Positions 8,611 to 15,810 of a DNA stretch of 64,000 nucleotides are shown here, piece after piece. The DNA is from Sedimenticola selenatireducens DSM 17993 (GTDB taxonomy: Bacteria; Pseudomonadota; Gammaproteobacteria; Chromatiales; Chromatiaceae). Positions within the stretch are counted from its first letter, which is position 1, and every line of letters starts with the position of its first letter. The translations under genes and the position numbers were made by a program. The stretch spans positions 134-64,133 of the forward strand of contig NZ_ATZE01000002.1 of the NCBI RefSeq assembly GCF_000428045.1, read 5' to 3'. The notes under the pieces are model-generated. The model ran no database searches, had not been told where the DNA came from, and was given only the letters and a program-made list of their open reading frames with translations.

Positions 8611-8985
8611 TCAGCGGTGTTTCTTGTTGACCTGTTCAATATGTTGGACCCAGTTGCGAAATGCGGTGCCGAGGTTGAAGCCCCCATGGCGTCGCCCCCG
8701 AAAGGTGCCGAAGCAGCGATCTGATTGATTATCACCCGGGCCTTCGAGGCGGGTGGAGCCGATATTCAACAGCATGATGATGAGAAAGACATCCAGTACC
8801 AGCAGGAGTATGACTGCCGGGCCGTGCAGCAGGATGCTTTGTTGGGTCCAGCTGAAGATACTGGCCTGATAATCAATGACGATCCAGATAGTGGAAAACA
8901 GCAGGGCTACCGCCAGGAGCGATGAGAAGTCGGCAATCCGTTCATGATTGCGTGCATAGCCCTTGATTTGTGAACAAATCGTCAT
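8611..8985 (-). CDS. Small membrane protein upstream of tatT
   Basis: The 124-residue protein has two membrane segments (about 22-42 and 54-75) and a polar, arginine-rich C-terminal third (RLEGPGDNQSDRCFGTFRGR). A G-rich ribosome site precedes an ATG at 8985, and a GTG two codons upstream is an alternative. It stops four bases before tatT and should be the first gene of the TRAP operon. I do not recognise the family. Membership of the transport system is suggested only by position. Confidence 0.6.
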   Translation of the reverse strand: MTICSQIKGYARNHERIADFSSLLAVALLFSTIWIVIDYQASIFSWTQQSILLHGPAVILLLVLDVFLIIMLLNIGSTRLEGPGDNQSDRCFGTFRGRRHGGFNLGTAFRNWVQHIEQVNKKHR

Positions 8986-9106
8986 ACCCACCCCCCTTTC
9001 ATTATTATGGTTTACTGAAAGTAAGGAAAAAACCGGGAAAGTGCAAGCGGGGGCAGGGGGTTAGAGCGGAGACGTCTTGACTCCGATCCCAAAATCGCCG
9101 GATTCC

Positions 9107-9412
9107 TTACTTCGATCCACCCATGCATTGGGGCGAGTCGGGGGCGCTGCCGCGCCGTGATTCCCACTCTGCCGGTGTCATGGTATGTAACGCCAGGGCA
9201 TGCAGGCTGCCTGAAAACAGTGGCTTGATCAGGCCGTTGATCTTGCGATGACGTGCTACCAGGGGCAGGCCCTCAAACTGGTCACTGACGACCACAATCT
9301 TGAAATGGGATTGTGCGCCCTTTGGCACGTTGTGCATGTGGCTCTCATCGATTACTTCGAGATGATCCGGATGCAGGGCATCCGCAATCAGTGCGGTTAG
9401 TTGGTCTTTCAT
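9107..9412 (-). CDS. bolA: BolA-family protein
   Basis: The 101-residue protein shows the BolA fold signature: SHFKIVVVSDQFEGLPLVARHRKIN, then LFSGSLHALALHTMTPAEW. BolA proteins pair with monothiol glutaredoxins to bind 2Fe-2S clusters and also affect transcription and cell shape. The start at 9412 is set by an AGGTGA ribosome site four bases upstream. The frame stays open to 9526, but the extra residues are low-complexity, arginine-rich and overlap a repeat-like region. The C-terminal tail after PAEW is longer than in most BolA proteins. Confidence 0.9.
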   Translation of the reverse strand: MKDQLTALIADALHPDHLEVIDESHMHNVPKGAQSHFKIVVVSDQFEGLPLVARHRKINGLIKPLFSGSLHALALHTMTPAEWESRRGSAPDSPQCMGGSK

Positions 9413-9623
9413 TATCACCTGCTCAGTGTTTAATGGGCACGCTACGCTTCGCCTATGCGGGCGAGGGGCGAGCCGGGAGTGATAAGCGTCGCCCATCCTA
9501 TGGTTGTCCGCGCGGCGTCTCGCCATAAAAGGCTTCGGCCCGGTGCAAAAGATTACCAGCCGATAATACGCCTTAGGGCGACCAAATTTTCAACGTGAAT
9601 TTCAGGGTTTTGATCTGTCGCGA

Positions 9624-10079
9624 TCATTCACCCAGAAACTTCTCGGTCAGCCTGTACTGCCTGTCGGCTTCATTTTCCAGTTCACCGGAGTCGCTTTCGA
9701 TCATCAGGCAGTTTTTTGCCATGCGTGATTGAATGGCGGCTTTCCAGGCGGCGTTATAGTTTTCCGTTATCAGTGCGTCGGGAGTCAGCGCGGCGGCACA
9801 GGCAGCGGCGATGAAGTGTTCCGCCTGCAGACCCCAGTCTGCGTCACGACCACAGGCGGTATAGGTCTTGGTGGCGATGGATTTCGCCACCTTGAAGGCA
9901 TCCTTCAGCTCCTGGTCGGTACTGTCCGATATCAGGGCCACTTTCAACGCACTCATCAAACTTGGATTATCCACCTGTTCGCATACGCTCTGGGTGAAGC
10001 GTGCGCCGAGCAGGCGTTGCTGCTCTCTTGGAAGGTTGTTCAGGGCGTTTTTTAACTCTTGATCATTGCTGATGTTCAT
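9624..10079 (-). CDS. Conserved-looking protein of unknown function
   Basis: The 151-residue soluble protein is rich in helix-forming residues. It opens MNISNDQELKNALNNLPREQ and has several cysteines (SVCEQVD, TACGRD, AAACAA, KNCLM). Its composition and codon use match its neighbours and an AAGGAAGATCC ribosome site precedes the ATG, so it is probably real. There is no signal peptide or recognisable catalytic motif. It stands alone between bolA and the ankyrin gene. I cannot name a function. Confidence 0.7.
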   Translation of the reverse strand: MNISNDQELKNALNNLPREQQRLLGARFTQSVCEQVDNPSLMSALKVALISDSTDQELKDAFKVAKSIATKTYTACGRDADWGLQAEHFIAAACAAALTPDALITENYNAAWKAAIQSRMAKNCLMIESDSGELENEADRQYRLTEKFLGE

Positions 10080-10146
10080 GATGGATCTTCCTTGCCATGG
10101 CGGTCAGGTTTTAGTTGCCGGCGTGTGCTTTTTGGCTGCGCCGATC

Positions 10147-10716
10147 TCAGGAACTGTCCAATAATCGAATTACTTGGGGGTGATGGTTTTTATCTGCCCA
10201 GGAGCGGGCGGTTTCTCCTGCAAAATCTATCGTGCCGACGGTGGCTCCGCCGTTGATCAGTGCTGAGACACTCTCCAGGTGCCCCCGCTTGGCGGCCCAG
10301 ATCAGTGCCGTCCAGCCTTTGGTGGACTCCTGCAGGTTCGGGTTGGCTCCCCATGCCAGGAGGGCCTTGACCAGATCGGCATGATTGTTCGAGGCAGCCA
10401 GCATCAGTGCCGTGTAACCACCGTTATCGACCAGGTCCACTCTGGCCCCGGCCTTGATCAGCTGGTCCGCTACCTGGATGTGACCATAAAGTGCCGCCTT
10501 CATCAGTGGGGTCCATTGGCAGCTATCCCGGCCGTCCACCGGGTCGTGCGCTGAGAGCAGGTTCTGGACCCTGGATATATCGCCCTGCTCTGCAGCCGTA
10601 ATCAGGGCAGGCACGCTCATCTCTTTGTCGGTGGCCGGTGGTTCTGGCGAGCAGGCGGCCAGCGGCAACAGTCCCGGCAACAACAGATAGATGATCAGTG
10701 GGCGTTTCACCGTCAT
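10147..10716 (-). CDS. Ankyrin-repeat lipoprotein
   Basis: A lipoprotein signal (IIYLLLPGLLPLAAC) is followed by about five ankyrin repeats. Examples are WTPLMKAALYGHIQVADQLIKAGA, YTALMLAASNNHADLVKALLAWGA and WTALIWAAKRGHLESVSALI. Residues 1-24 form the signal and repeats fill the rest of the 189 residues. Such proteins mediate periplasmic protein contacts, and some help catalase-type enzymes. I chose the ATG at 10716 over a GTG nine bases upstream. A sigma-70-like promoter with an overlapping Fur-box-like sequence lies just upstream, so iron-responsive expression is possible. Confidence 0.88.
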   Translation of the reverse strand: MTVKRPLIIYLLLPGLLPLAACSPEPPATDKEMSVPALITAAEQGDISRVQNLLSAHDPVDGRDSCQWTPLMKAALYGHIQVADQLIKAGARVDLVDNGGYTALMLAASNNHADLVKALLAWGANPNLQESTKGWTALIWAAKRGHLESVSALINGGATVGTIDFAGETARSWADKNHHPQVIRLLDSS

Positions 10717-10729
10717 TGGGATCACCGAA

Positions 10730-10750
10730 CATTATAGTTATCCTATAATG
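10730..10750. promoter_or_regulatory. Inverted repeat CATTATAG-N5-CTATAATG
   Basis: Perfect eight-base arms, CATTATAG and CTATAATG, are separated by TTATC. The element lies 14 bases upstream of the ankyrin gene start and overlaps the likely -10 region. It could be an operator, or simply two face-to-face -10 hexamers (TATAAT on each strand). Confidence 0.5.
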
Positions 10751-10787
10751 AAAGGCGGTGTGCCGGTCGACAATGATTATTCTCAAT
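10745..10787 (-). promoter_or_regulatory. Putative sigma-70 promoter with overlapping Fur-like box
   Basis: On the minus strand TTGTCG (10768-10773) is followed after 17 bases by CATTAT (10745-10750). The plus-strand sequence GACAATGATTATTCTCAAT at 10769-10787 matches about 12 of 19 positions of the classical Fur box and overlaps the -35 hexamer. The fur gene itself lies 360 bases away. The match is moderate, so iron control is a hypothesis. Confidence 0.4.
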
Positions 10788-10808
10788 GCCGGTTCGATAT
10801 TCGGGGCA

Positions 10809-11138
10809 TTAACTGTCCGCGCCCTTGTCGGGCCGGAACCAGGGATTGGGGAAGGGGGTGATATTGGCGTTGCCGTCCAGTTCCATGATCTTGCACTGAC
10901 CCCGCTTTTCCACCTCATCCACGCGAATGACTGCATGCATCGGGATCAGGGTGCGGCTTACCCCGCCGAATTCAGCCTTAAGCTTCTCCTCGGCAGGATC
11001 AATAACCACGCTACTGGTCTCGCCAAAGATCAGATTACGAATCTCCAGGAAACCGAACACCTCCGCCTGTCTGACCGACTCGGCGTAGAGCTGGTAGACC
11101 TTGGCCTGGTTGATGAAGGATATTCTGAATATATGCAT
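10809..11138 (-). CDS. DUF1820 family protein
   Basis: The 109-residue protein matches the DUF1820 pattern: MHIFRISFINQAKVYQLYA, then FLEIRNLIFGETSSVVIDP and the highly conserved IPMHAVIRVDEVEKRG. This family is widespread in gammaproteobacteria and has no established role. It starts ten bases downstream of the fur stop codon in the same orientation, so the two are probably co-transcribed. The C-terminus is proline-rich (FPNPWFRPDKGADS). Confidence 0.9.
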   Translation of the reverse strand: MHIFRISFINQAKVYQLYAESVRQAEVFGFLEIRNLIFGETSSVVIDPAEEKLKAEFGGVSRTLIPMHAVIRVDEVEKRGQCKIMELDGNANITPFPNPWFRPDKGADS

Positions 11139-11148
11139 GATGCCGAAT

Positions 11149-11580
11149 TTATTTCTCCATCGGGAGTTGCTGGCATTTTTTACAGAGTCCGTACAGGGTC
11201 ATGTTGTGTTCGGCCATTTTGAACCCGGCCTTCTCTGCGATCTGGCGCTGTCTGGCCTCAATGGTTTCGTCGTTGAACTCTTTGACCACACCGCAACGGA
11301 CGCAGATGATGTGGTCGTGGTGATCGCCCTCGGCGATTTCGAATACCGCCCTTCCCCCCTCAAACTGGTGGCGTTTCACCAGCCCGGCCTGCTCACACTG
11401 GGTCAGCACGCGGTAGATGGTGGCGACACCGATATCTTCATCATGGGTTAGCAGTATTTTGTATATATCCTCGGCACTGGCGTGTTGTCCCTCGCCTTGA
11501 CTCAGAATCTCCAGGATTTTGAGTCGTGGCAGAGTGACCTTGAGTCCGGCCTGTTTCAATTTTGATGTGTATTCGGTCAC
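11149..11580 (-). CDS. fur: Ferric uptake regulator Fur
   Basis: The 143-residue protein has the winged-helix part LKQAGLKVTLPRLKILEIL ... DIGVATIYRVLTQCEQAGLV and the metal-binding HHDHIICVRCGVVKEF. A second CxxC lies near the C-terminus (LCKKCQQ). The length and order match E. coli Fur. The GTG at 11580 fits the family start (VTEYTSKLKQAG); the frame extends upstream to 11643 without family resemblance. It represses iron-acquisition genes when iron-bound. The window also carries a second, more divergent Fur-family gene at 21305-21736. Confidence 0.95.
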   Translation of the reverse strand: MTEYTSKLKQAGLKVTLPRLKILEILSQGEGQHASAEDIYKILLTHDEDIGVATIYRVLTQCEQAGLVKRHQFEGGRAVFEIAEGDHHDHIICVRCGVVKEFNDETIEARQRQIAEKAGFKMAEHNMTLYGLCKKCQQLPMEK

Positions 11581-11735
11581 TGCCTGATTCCTGGTAGGTA
11601 TACCTTGCCTATGAGTATACCACTCTGCTTCCCTGTAAGGCATCAGTCACACTCTACCGGCCCGGGGTACATTGCGCCGTCCTATCGGTGGTATGATTTC
11701 CCTGGAAAGCATAGGCAAACCGATTGGATCCAATA

Positions 11736-12161
11736 ATGAAAGAGAGTGAAAAGTTCAAGCTGGGCGAGAGCCTGCCGTTGAAGCAGGTGCTGGATAGTCT
11801 TCCGTACAACAGCGATGGCCTGATCCCGGCCATAGCCCAGCAGCACGATACCGGTGAAGTGCTGATGATGGCATGGATGAATCGGGTGTCACTGGATGAG
11901 ACCCTGGAGAAGGGGCGGGTCTGCTATTGGTCCCGTTCACGTCAGAAACTGTGGCGCAAGGGCGAATCGTCCGGGCAGGTACAGTTATTGAAGGATATGC
12001 GCTTTGACTGCGACGGCGATACCATTTTGCTACTGGTCGATCAGACCGGCCCTGCCTGCCATACCGGCCGCCGCACCTGTTTTTACAATGCGGTGCGCGG
12101 TGACCGGGTTGAGGTCGTGAGTGAACCGTTGATCGACCCGGAAACGCTTTACGGTAAATAA
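11736..12161 (+). CDS. hisI: Phosphoribosyl-AMP cyclohydrolase
   Basis: HisI opens the adenine ring of phosphoribosyl-AMP in histidine biosynthesis, in the cytosol. The diagnostic features are VLMMAWMN, GRVCYWSRSRQKLWRKGESSG, the metal-binding DMRFDCDGDT and GPACHTGRRTCFYN. The 141-residue length fits a monofunctional enzyme, with no HisE domain fused or adjacent. I use the ATG at 11736; a TTG four codons upstream is possible. No other his gene is nearby. Confidence 0.94.
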   Translation: MKESEKFKLGESLPLKQVLDSLPYNSDGLIPAIAQQHDTGEVLMMAWMNRVSLDETLEKGRVCYWSRSRQKLWRKGESSGQVQLLKDMRFDCDGDTILLLVDQTGPACHTGRRTCFYNAVRGDRVEVVSEPLIDPETLYGK

Positions 12162-12179
12162 CCGACGGAATATCAGGCT

Positions 12180-12959
12180 ATGTTGGAAGTTACACCAGTC
12201 AAGGCATTTAAAGATAACTTTATCTGGATGCTGCACAATCCAGGCAGTGAGACGGCTGTGGCGGTTGATCCGGGCGAGAGTGCTCCGGTGCTGGCCTGGC
12301 TTGAGGCGCGTGGATTGCGCTTGAGCGCGATCCTGATTACCCACAAACATATCGATCACACCGGTGGGGTGATGGATCTGCAGTTTGCCTTTCCCGGGAT
12401 CGCCGTTCTGGGGCCGGCAAACGAATCCATACGCGGTATCAAGGTCCGGCTGAAGGAGGGGGAGCACCCGCAGATCCCGGGGCTGGAGGCTGATTTTAGC
12501 GTGATGGAGGTACCGGGCCATACCGAGGGCCATATCGCTTATTATGGAGAGGGCCTGCTATTCTGTGGTGATACCTTGTTTTCTGCCGGCTGCGGGGGGA
12601 TCTTTGGTGGTACCCATGCGCAGATGCATGCATCGCTGCAACGAATCGCCGGGTTGCCGGCGGATACCCTGGTCTACTGTGCCCATGAATATACCCTGGC
12701 CAATCTGGGATTTGCCAAGTGGGTGGAGCCGGAAAGTGCGGCAATCCTGAAGCGCGAGCAGGAGGCCCAGGCACTGCTCGCACAGGGGGATAACACGGTC
12801 CCCTCGAAGCTGGGCACCGAGCTGGCGACCAATCCGTTCCTGCGCGTGGCTGTGCCGGAGGTGCGCGTGGCGGCTGAGCGCTATATGGGGCACGCCCTGA
12901 CCGATGGCGCAGAGGTGTTTACCGCAATCCGGCGCTGGAAAGACCGGGAGTATGATTAG
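12180..12959 (+). CDS. gloB: Hydroxyacylglutathione hydrolase (glyoxalase II)
   Basis: The 259-residue metallo-beta-lactamase-fold enzyme hydrolyses S-lactoylglutathione to lactate and glutathione, completing methylglyoxal detoxification. The metal motif is THKHIDHTGG, with lysine where THHHxDH is common. Further ligands appear in VPGHTEGHIAYY, LFCGDTLFSAGCGG and CAHEYTLANLGFA. The glutathione-binding C-terminal domain has KREQEAQALLAQGDNTVPS and ATNPFLR. It starts 18 bases after hisI, so the two may share a transcript. Confidence 0.94.
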   Translation: MLEVTPVKAFKDNFIWMLHNPGSETAVAVDPGESAPVLAWLEARGLRLSAILITHKHIDHTGGVMDLQFAFPGIAVLGPANESIRGIKVRLKEGEHPQIPGLEADFSVMEVPGHTEGHIAYYGEGLLFCGDTLFSAGCGGIFGGTHAQMHASLQRIAGLPADTLVYCAHEYTLANLGFAKWVEPESAAILKREQEAQALLAQGDNTVPSKLGTELATNPFLRVAVPEVRVAAERYMGHALTDGAEVFTAIRRWKDREYD

Positions 12960-13024
12960 CCCCGGTCCTGCCCGGGCCCGGCGTAGTTCCTGTTTCCCTT
13001 TTTAACTATTGAATCGAGTAATCA

Positions 13025-14362
13025 ATGGCCGAGCAAATCCTGATTAAAAATGCATCCATGGTGAATGACGGGCGGATTCTGCAGGGCGACCTGCTGATCC
13101 GCAACGGACGGATTGAGCAAATATCGCCGGAGATCGCCGTACCGGAGCAGGCACGGGTTCTGGATGCCGAGGGCCATACCCTGATTCCCGGAATGATTGA
13201 TGATCAGGTGCATTTTCGCGAGCCGGGAGCCACCCATAAGGGGGACATGCGGAGCGAATCCCGGGCGGCGGTGGCGGGTGGTATTACCAGCTTCATGGAT
13301 ATGCCCAACACCAATCCGCAGACCACTACCCGTCGGGCGCTGGAGGAGAAATATGTTCTGGCGGCCGACCGGTCTCTGGCCAACTATGCCTTCTACCTGG
13401 GCGCCACCAACGATAACCTGGATGAGATCGTGGCCCTGGACCCGAAGCAGGCGTGCGGGATCAAGGTCTTCATGGGGGCCTCGACCGGTAACATGCTGGT
13501 CAACAGGGAGGAGGCGCTGGAGGCGATCTTCAGAGATGCGCCACTGCTGGTTGCCACCCATTGTGAAGATACGCCGACCATCCAGCAGATGGAGGAGACT
13601 TATCGCGAAAAGTATGGTGAGGATGTGCCGATGGAGTGCCATCCGGAGATCCGCAGTGCCGAGGCCTGCTACCTCTCGTCCTCCATGGCGGTGGAGCTGG
13701 CGAAAAAACATGATACCCGGCTGCATGTGCTGCACCTGACCACGGCGCGGGAGATGGAGCTGTTTGAGCCCGGACCGCCAGACGCCAAGCGGATCACCGC
13801 CGAGGCCTGTGTGCACCATCTCTATTTTGATGACCGGGACTATGCGCGCAAGGGGAGCTTTATCAAGTGCAATCCGGCGGTGAAGAGCAAGTCCGACCGG
13901 GACGCGCTGCGCAAGGCGCTGGTGGAGGGGCGGATTGATGTGGTAGCGACCGACCACGCGCCTCATACCCTGGATGAAAAACTCAACAGCTACTTCAAGG
14001 CGCCCGCCGGGCTGCCTTTGGTGCAGTGGGCCCTGCCGATGATGTTTGAGCTCTATCATGATCGTCTGATCAGCCTGGAACAGCTGGTGGAGAAGACCAG
14101 CCATGCCCCGGCACGCCTGTTCAATGTCAGTCAGCGCGGCTATCTGCGCGAAGGCTACTGGGCGGATCTGGCGCTGGTGGATCTGAACAACCCCACCCGT
14201 GTGGAGCGCCGGGATGTGCTCTACAAGTGCGGCTGGTCGCCGATGGAAGGCGAGCGGTTGCGCTCAAGGATTGTCGCCACCTTCGTCAATGGACAGATGG
14301 CCTACCGTAATGGCCGGGTCAATGATGCCGTGCTGGGTCGGCGGCTGGAATTTGATCGCTGA
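13025..14362 (+). CDS. pyrC: Dihydroorotase (pyrimidine biosynthesis), QxH variant
   Basis: The 445-residue amidohydrolase converts carbamoyl-aspartate to dihydroorotate. The first metal motif reads GMIDDQVHFREPG, so the first histidine of the usual HxH pair is glutamine (Q61) while H63 and the substrate arginine remain. Other catalytic parts are present: MDMPNTNP, the bridging-lysine segment CGIKVFMGAS (K147), ATHCED, HVLHLTTA and ATDHAPHTLDEK. The same substitution occurs in dihydroorotases of Bacteroidetes and some proteobacteria (from memory), so it probably reflects a subfamily rather than a dead enzyme. It is transcribed alone after gloB. Confidence 0.9.
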   Translation: MAEQILIKNASMVNDGRILQGDLLIRNGRIEQISPEIAVPEQARVLDAEGHTLIPGMIDDQVHFREPGATHKGDMRSESRAAVAGGITSFMDMPNTNPQTTTRRALEEKYVLAADRSLANYAFYLGATNDNLDEIVALDPKQACGIKVFMGASTGNMLVNREEALEAIFRDAPLLVATHCEDTPTIQQMEETYREKYGEDVPMECHPEIRSAEACYLSSSMAVELAKKHDTRLHVLHLTTAREMELFEPGPPDAKRITAEACVHHLYFDDRDYARKGSFIKCNPAVKSKSDRDALRKALVEGRIDVVATDHAPHTLDEKLNSYFKAPAGLPLVQWALPMMFELYHDRLISLEQLVEKTSHAPARLFNVSQRGYLREGYWADLALVDLNNPTRVERRDVLYKCGWSPMEGERLRSRIVATFVNGQMAYRNGRVNDAVLGRRLEFDR

Positions 14363-14391
14363 GGGGGCTTGGTGGGTAAACTCCCGTCGCG

Positions 14392-14441
14392 GCAGGAGAT
14401 CCGCCTCGGGCGGAATTCGCGGCGAGGGCGCCGCTCCTACC
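14392..14441. repeat. REP-like palindrome, TGTAGGAG family (inverted copy)
   Basis: Read on the minus strand it begins GTAGGAGCGGCGCCCTCGCC, nearly identical to the copy at 218-298, and its other end has the inverted CTCCTGC. Confidence 0.65.
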
Positions 14442-14465
14442 CGATGACACATTTCGGGTTGAGCG

Positions 14466-14510
14466 GTAGGTCGTGTTAGCCGAAGGCGTAACCCGACAAA
14501 GCACGACCTG
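14466..14510. repeat. REP-like palindrome, TAGGTCG family
   Basis: GTAGGTCGTGTTAGCCGAAG leads into GGCGTAACCCGACAAAGCACGACCT, so the ends AGGTCGTG and CACGACCT are inverted. The copy at 35900-35940 shares GCCGAAGGCGTAACCCGACA. Confidence 0.65.
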
Positions 14511-14677
14511 AGGGAAATTGACGGGCACGCTCCTCGGCAACTCGAGGTAATTTGAACGGGCGCCATGCAAAGTGGCAGGCTTACCGCTCCCAGCTAACGC
14601 TCCCCCATACAGGTGAGGCGTAGTGTGCCTTCATTCTCAGTGGTCCTTGACCCCTTACCTCTTGCGGATATTCCGGA

Positions 14678-15529
14678 TCAGCTATGCCCGACGGCCCCTT
14701 TGTCCACGCCTTCAAATGCCTCGACCCGAAATGCGTCATCCGGATGCTCTCGCTTCAGCGTATCGGCGATATGCTGGGCCAGGTTCTCCACCGTTGTGTC
14801 GCTGTCAACCAGATAGCAGCGGTGACTTGGGATTTCCAGTTTGAATAGCCCTTGATTGGCGGTATAGCCGAAGTGGTAGAACAGCTGATTATCCTGCTGG
14901 ACTGAGTCCTGCAGGTCGCTGCTGGTTCCGATATAGATATCCCGCCAGCGGTTTGCCCAATTCGCCTCCAGCTGTTGGTCCCGCACGCCATTGCGATAAA
15001 TAATTATGCGGGAGCGGTGTCCGTGAGCGATGCGCTGGCAGTTTCCCGCATGATGCTTCAATCCGTGGCTGTAGCGGTACCAGGCGCCGGTTATCGATTC
15101 GGCGTAGAGTCGCAGGCGTAATCCCTGGATATTGTCCGGCAGAAGTGGTTGAAGCCGGTCGATAATAGCCTGGATCAGACTCTCTTCAGTGATGTTTTCC
15201 GCCTGGATTAAGGTCACCGCGCTATTTGGGCCGCTGTGTACCAGGGTCTCCCCTGATGTCAGTTGAAAGCGGATGTCGCAACGGTGCTCCTGCTGCTGGA
15301 CCCGGCAATGCGCATAGCGCGCCGGGACCAGCAAACGGTGGTCGAACTCCTGGTCTATACAGCGCTTGACCTGTTTTTTTACCTCGCTGAAATCAAGCAC
15401 CATGCCCTGATGATCGAGTGAGCCGTCCAGTTCGATATCCACCAGCCAGCTTTCGCCCAACAGGCCTGCAGCGGGATCTAGGTAAGAGAAGTCTATCGCC
15501 GTCAAGCGGTTAACGAACAGTGTGGTCAT
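14678..15529 (-). CDS. Two-domain 6-carboxytetrahydropterin synthase-like protein
   Basis: The 283-residue protein looks like two tandem PTPS/QueD-type domains. The first half has FVNRLTAIDFSYLDPAAG and GMVLDFSEVKKQVK with DHRLL. The second half carries the zinc-type histidines in YSHGLKHHAGNCQRIAHGHRSRI. QueD makes 6-carboxytetrahydropterin for 7-deazaguanine (queuosine) synthesis. The first domain lacks a clear zinc triad, so it may be structural. I chose the ATG at 15529 (MTTLFVNR); the longer frame upstream runs through repeat-rich DNA. No other queuosine gene is nearby, so the exact reaction is uncertain. Confidence 0.78.
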   Translation of the reverse strand: MTTLFVNRLTAIDFSYLDPAAGLLGESWLVDIELDGSLDHQGMVLDFSEVKKQVKRCIDQEFDHRLLVPARYAHCRVQQQEHRCDIRFQLTSGETLVHSGPNSAVTLIQAENITEESLIQAIIDRLQPLLPDNIQGLRLRLYAESITGAWYRYSHGLKHHAGNCQRIAHGHRSRIIIYRNGVRDQQLEANWANRWRDIYIGTSSDLQDSVQQDNQLFYHFGYTANQGLFKLEIPSHRCYLVDSDTTVENLAQHIADTLKREHPDDAFRVEAFEGVDKGAVGHS

Positions 15530-15567
15530 GTTGCTTCTGTGGGTCTGCGGTGCGAGGTTGAGCATCT

Positions 15568-15785
15568 TTGCAGGCTTTGCCTGTACAGGCAAGTCCCAGG
15601 GCTCTTTGGCGATTTTCCAGGCAATCAGACGCAGGCTGAATGCAGCCGCCATCTTCCCCTGCAGAAACCATCCTCGCACCCATCATGGCGGAATCCGGGG
15701 TCGGGTTGGTGGGCTTGTCCCGGATTCCCCTGCACTCCAATCTGGCTACCCTTTGTGCCTGGCAAAGCCCGATTGCAGGCTTTGC
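15568..15785. repeat. Intergenic repeat block: direct repeat flanking an inverted repeat
   Basis: TTGCAGGCTTTGC occurs at 15568-15580 and again at 15773-15785 in the same orientation. Between them GGAATCCGGG (15690-15699) is inverted as CCCGGATTCC (15719-15728). The block fills the gap between the MCP gene and the QueD-like gene and has no supported coding content. It looks like a small dispersed element of REP type. Confidence 0.55.
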
Positions 15786-15810
15786 AATATCGAATTATCG
15801 ATAACGGTTG

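Larger units (their letters stand above)
14363..14677. other. Intergenic stretch with two REP-type repeats
   Basis: No gene is supported between pyrC and the convergent QueD-like gene. It contains one TGTAGGAG-type and one TAGGTCG-type palindrome, listed separately. From 14511 to the stop codon at 14678 I see nothing structured. Confidence 0.6.

Noticed and set aside
13022-14104. 360-residue frame antisense to dihydroorotase
   Set aside because: Histidine/arginine/glutamine-rich composition typical of antisense frames, and the dihydroorotase reading is certain.
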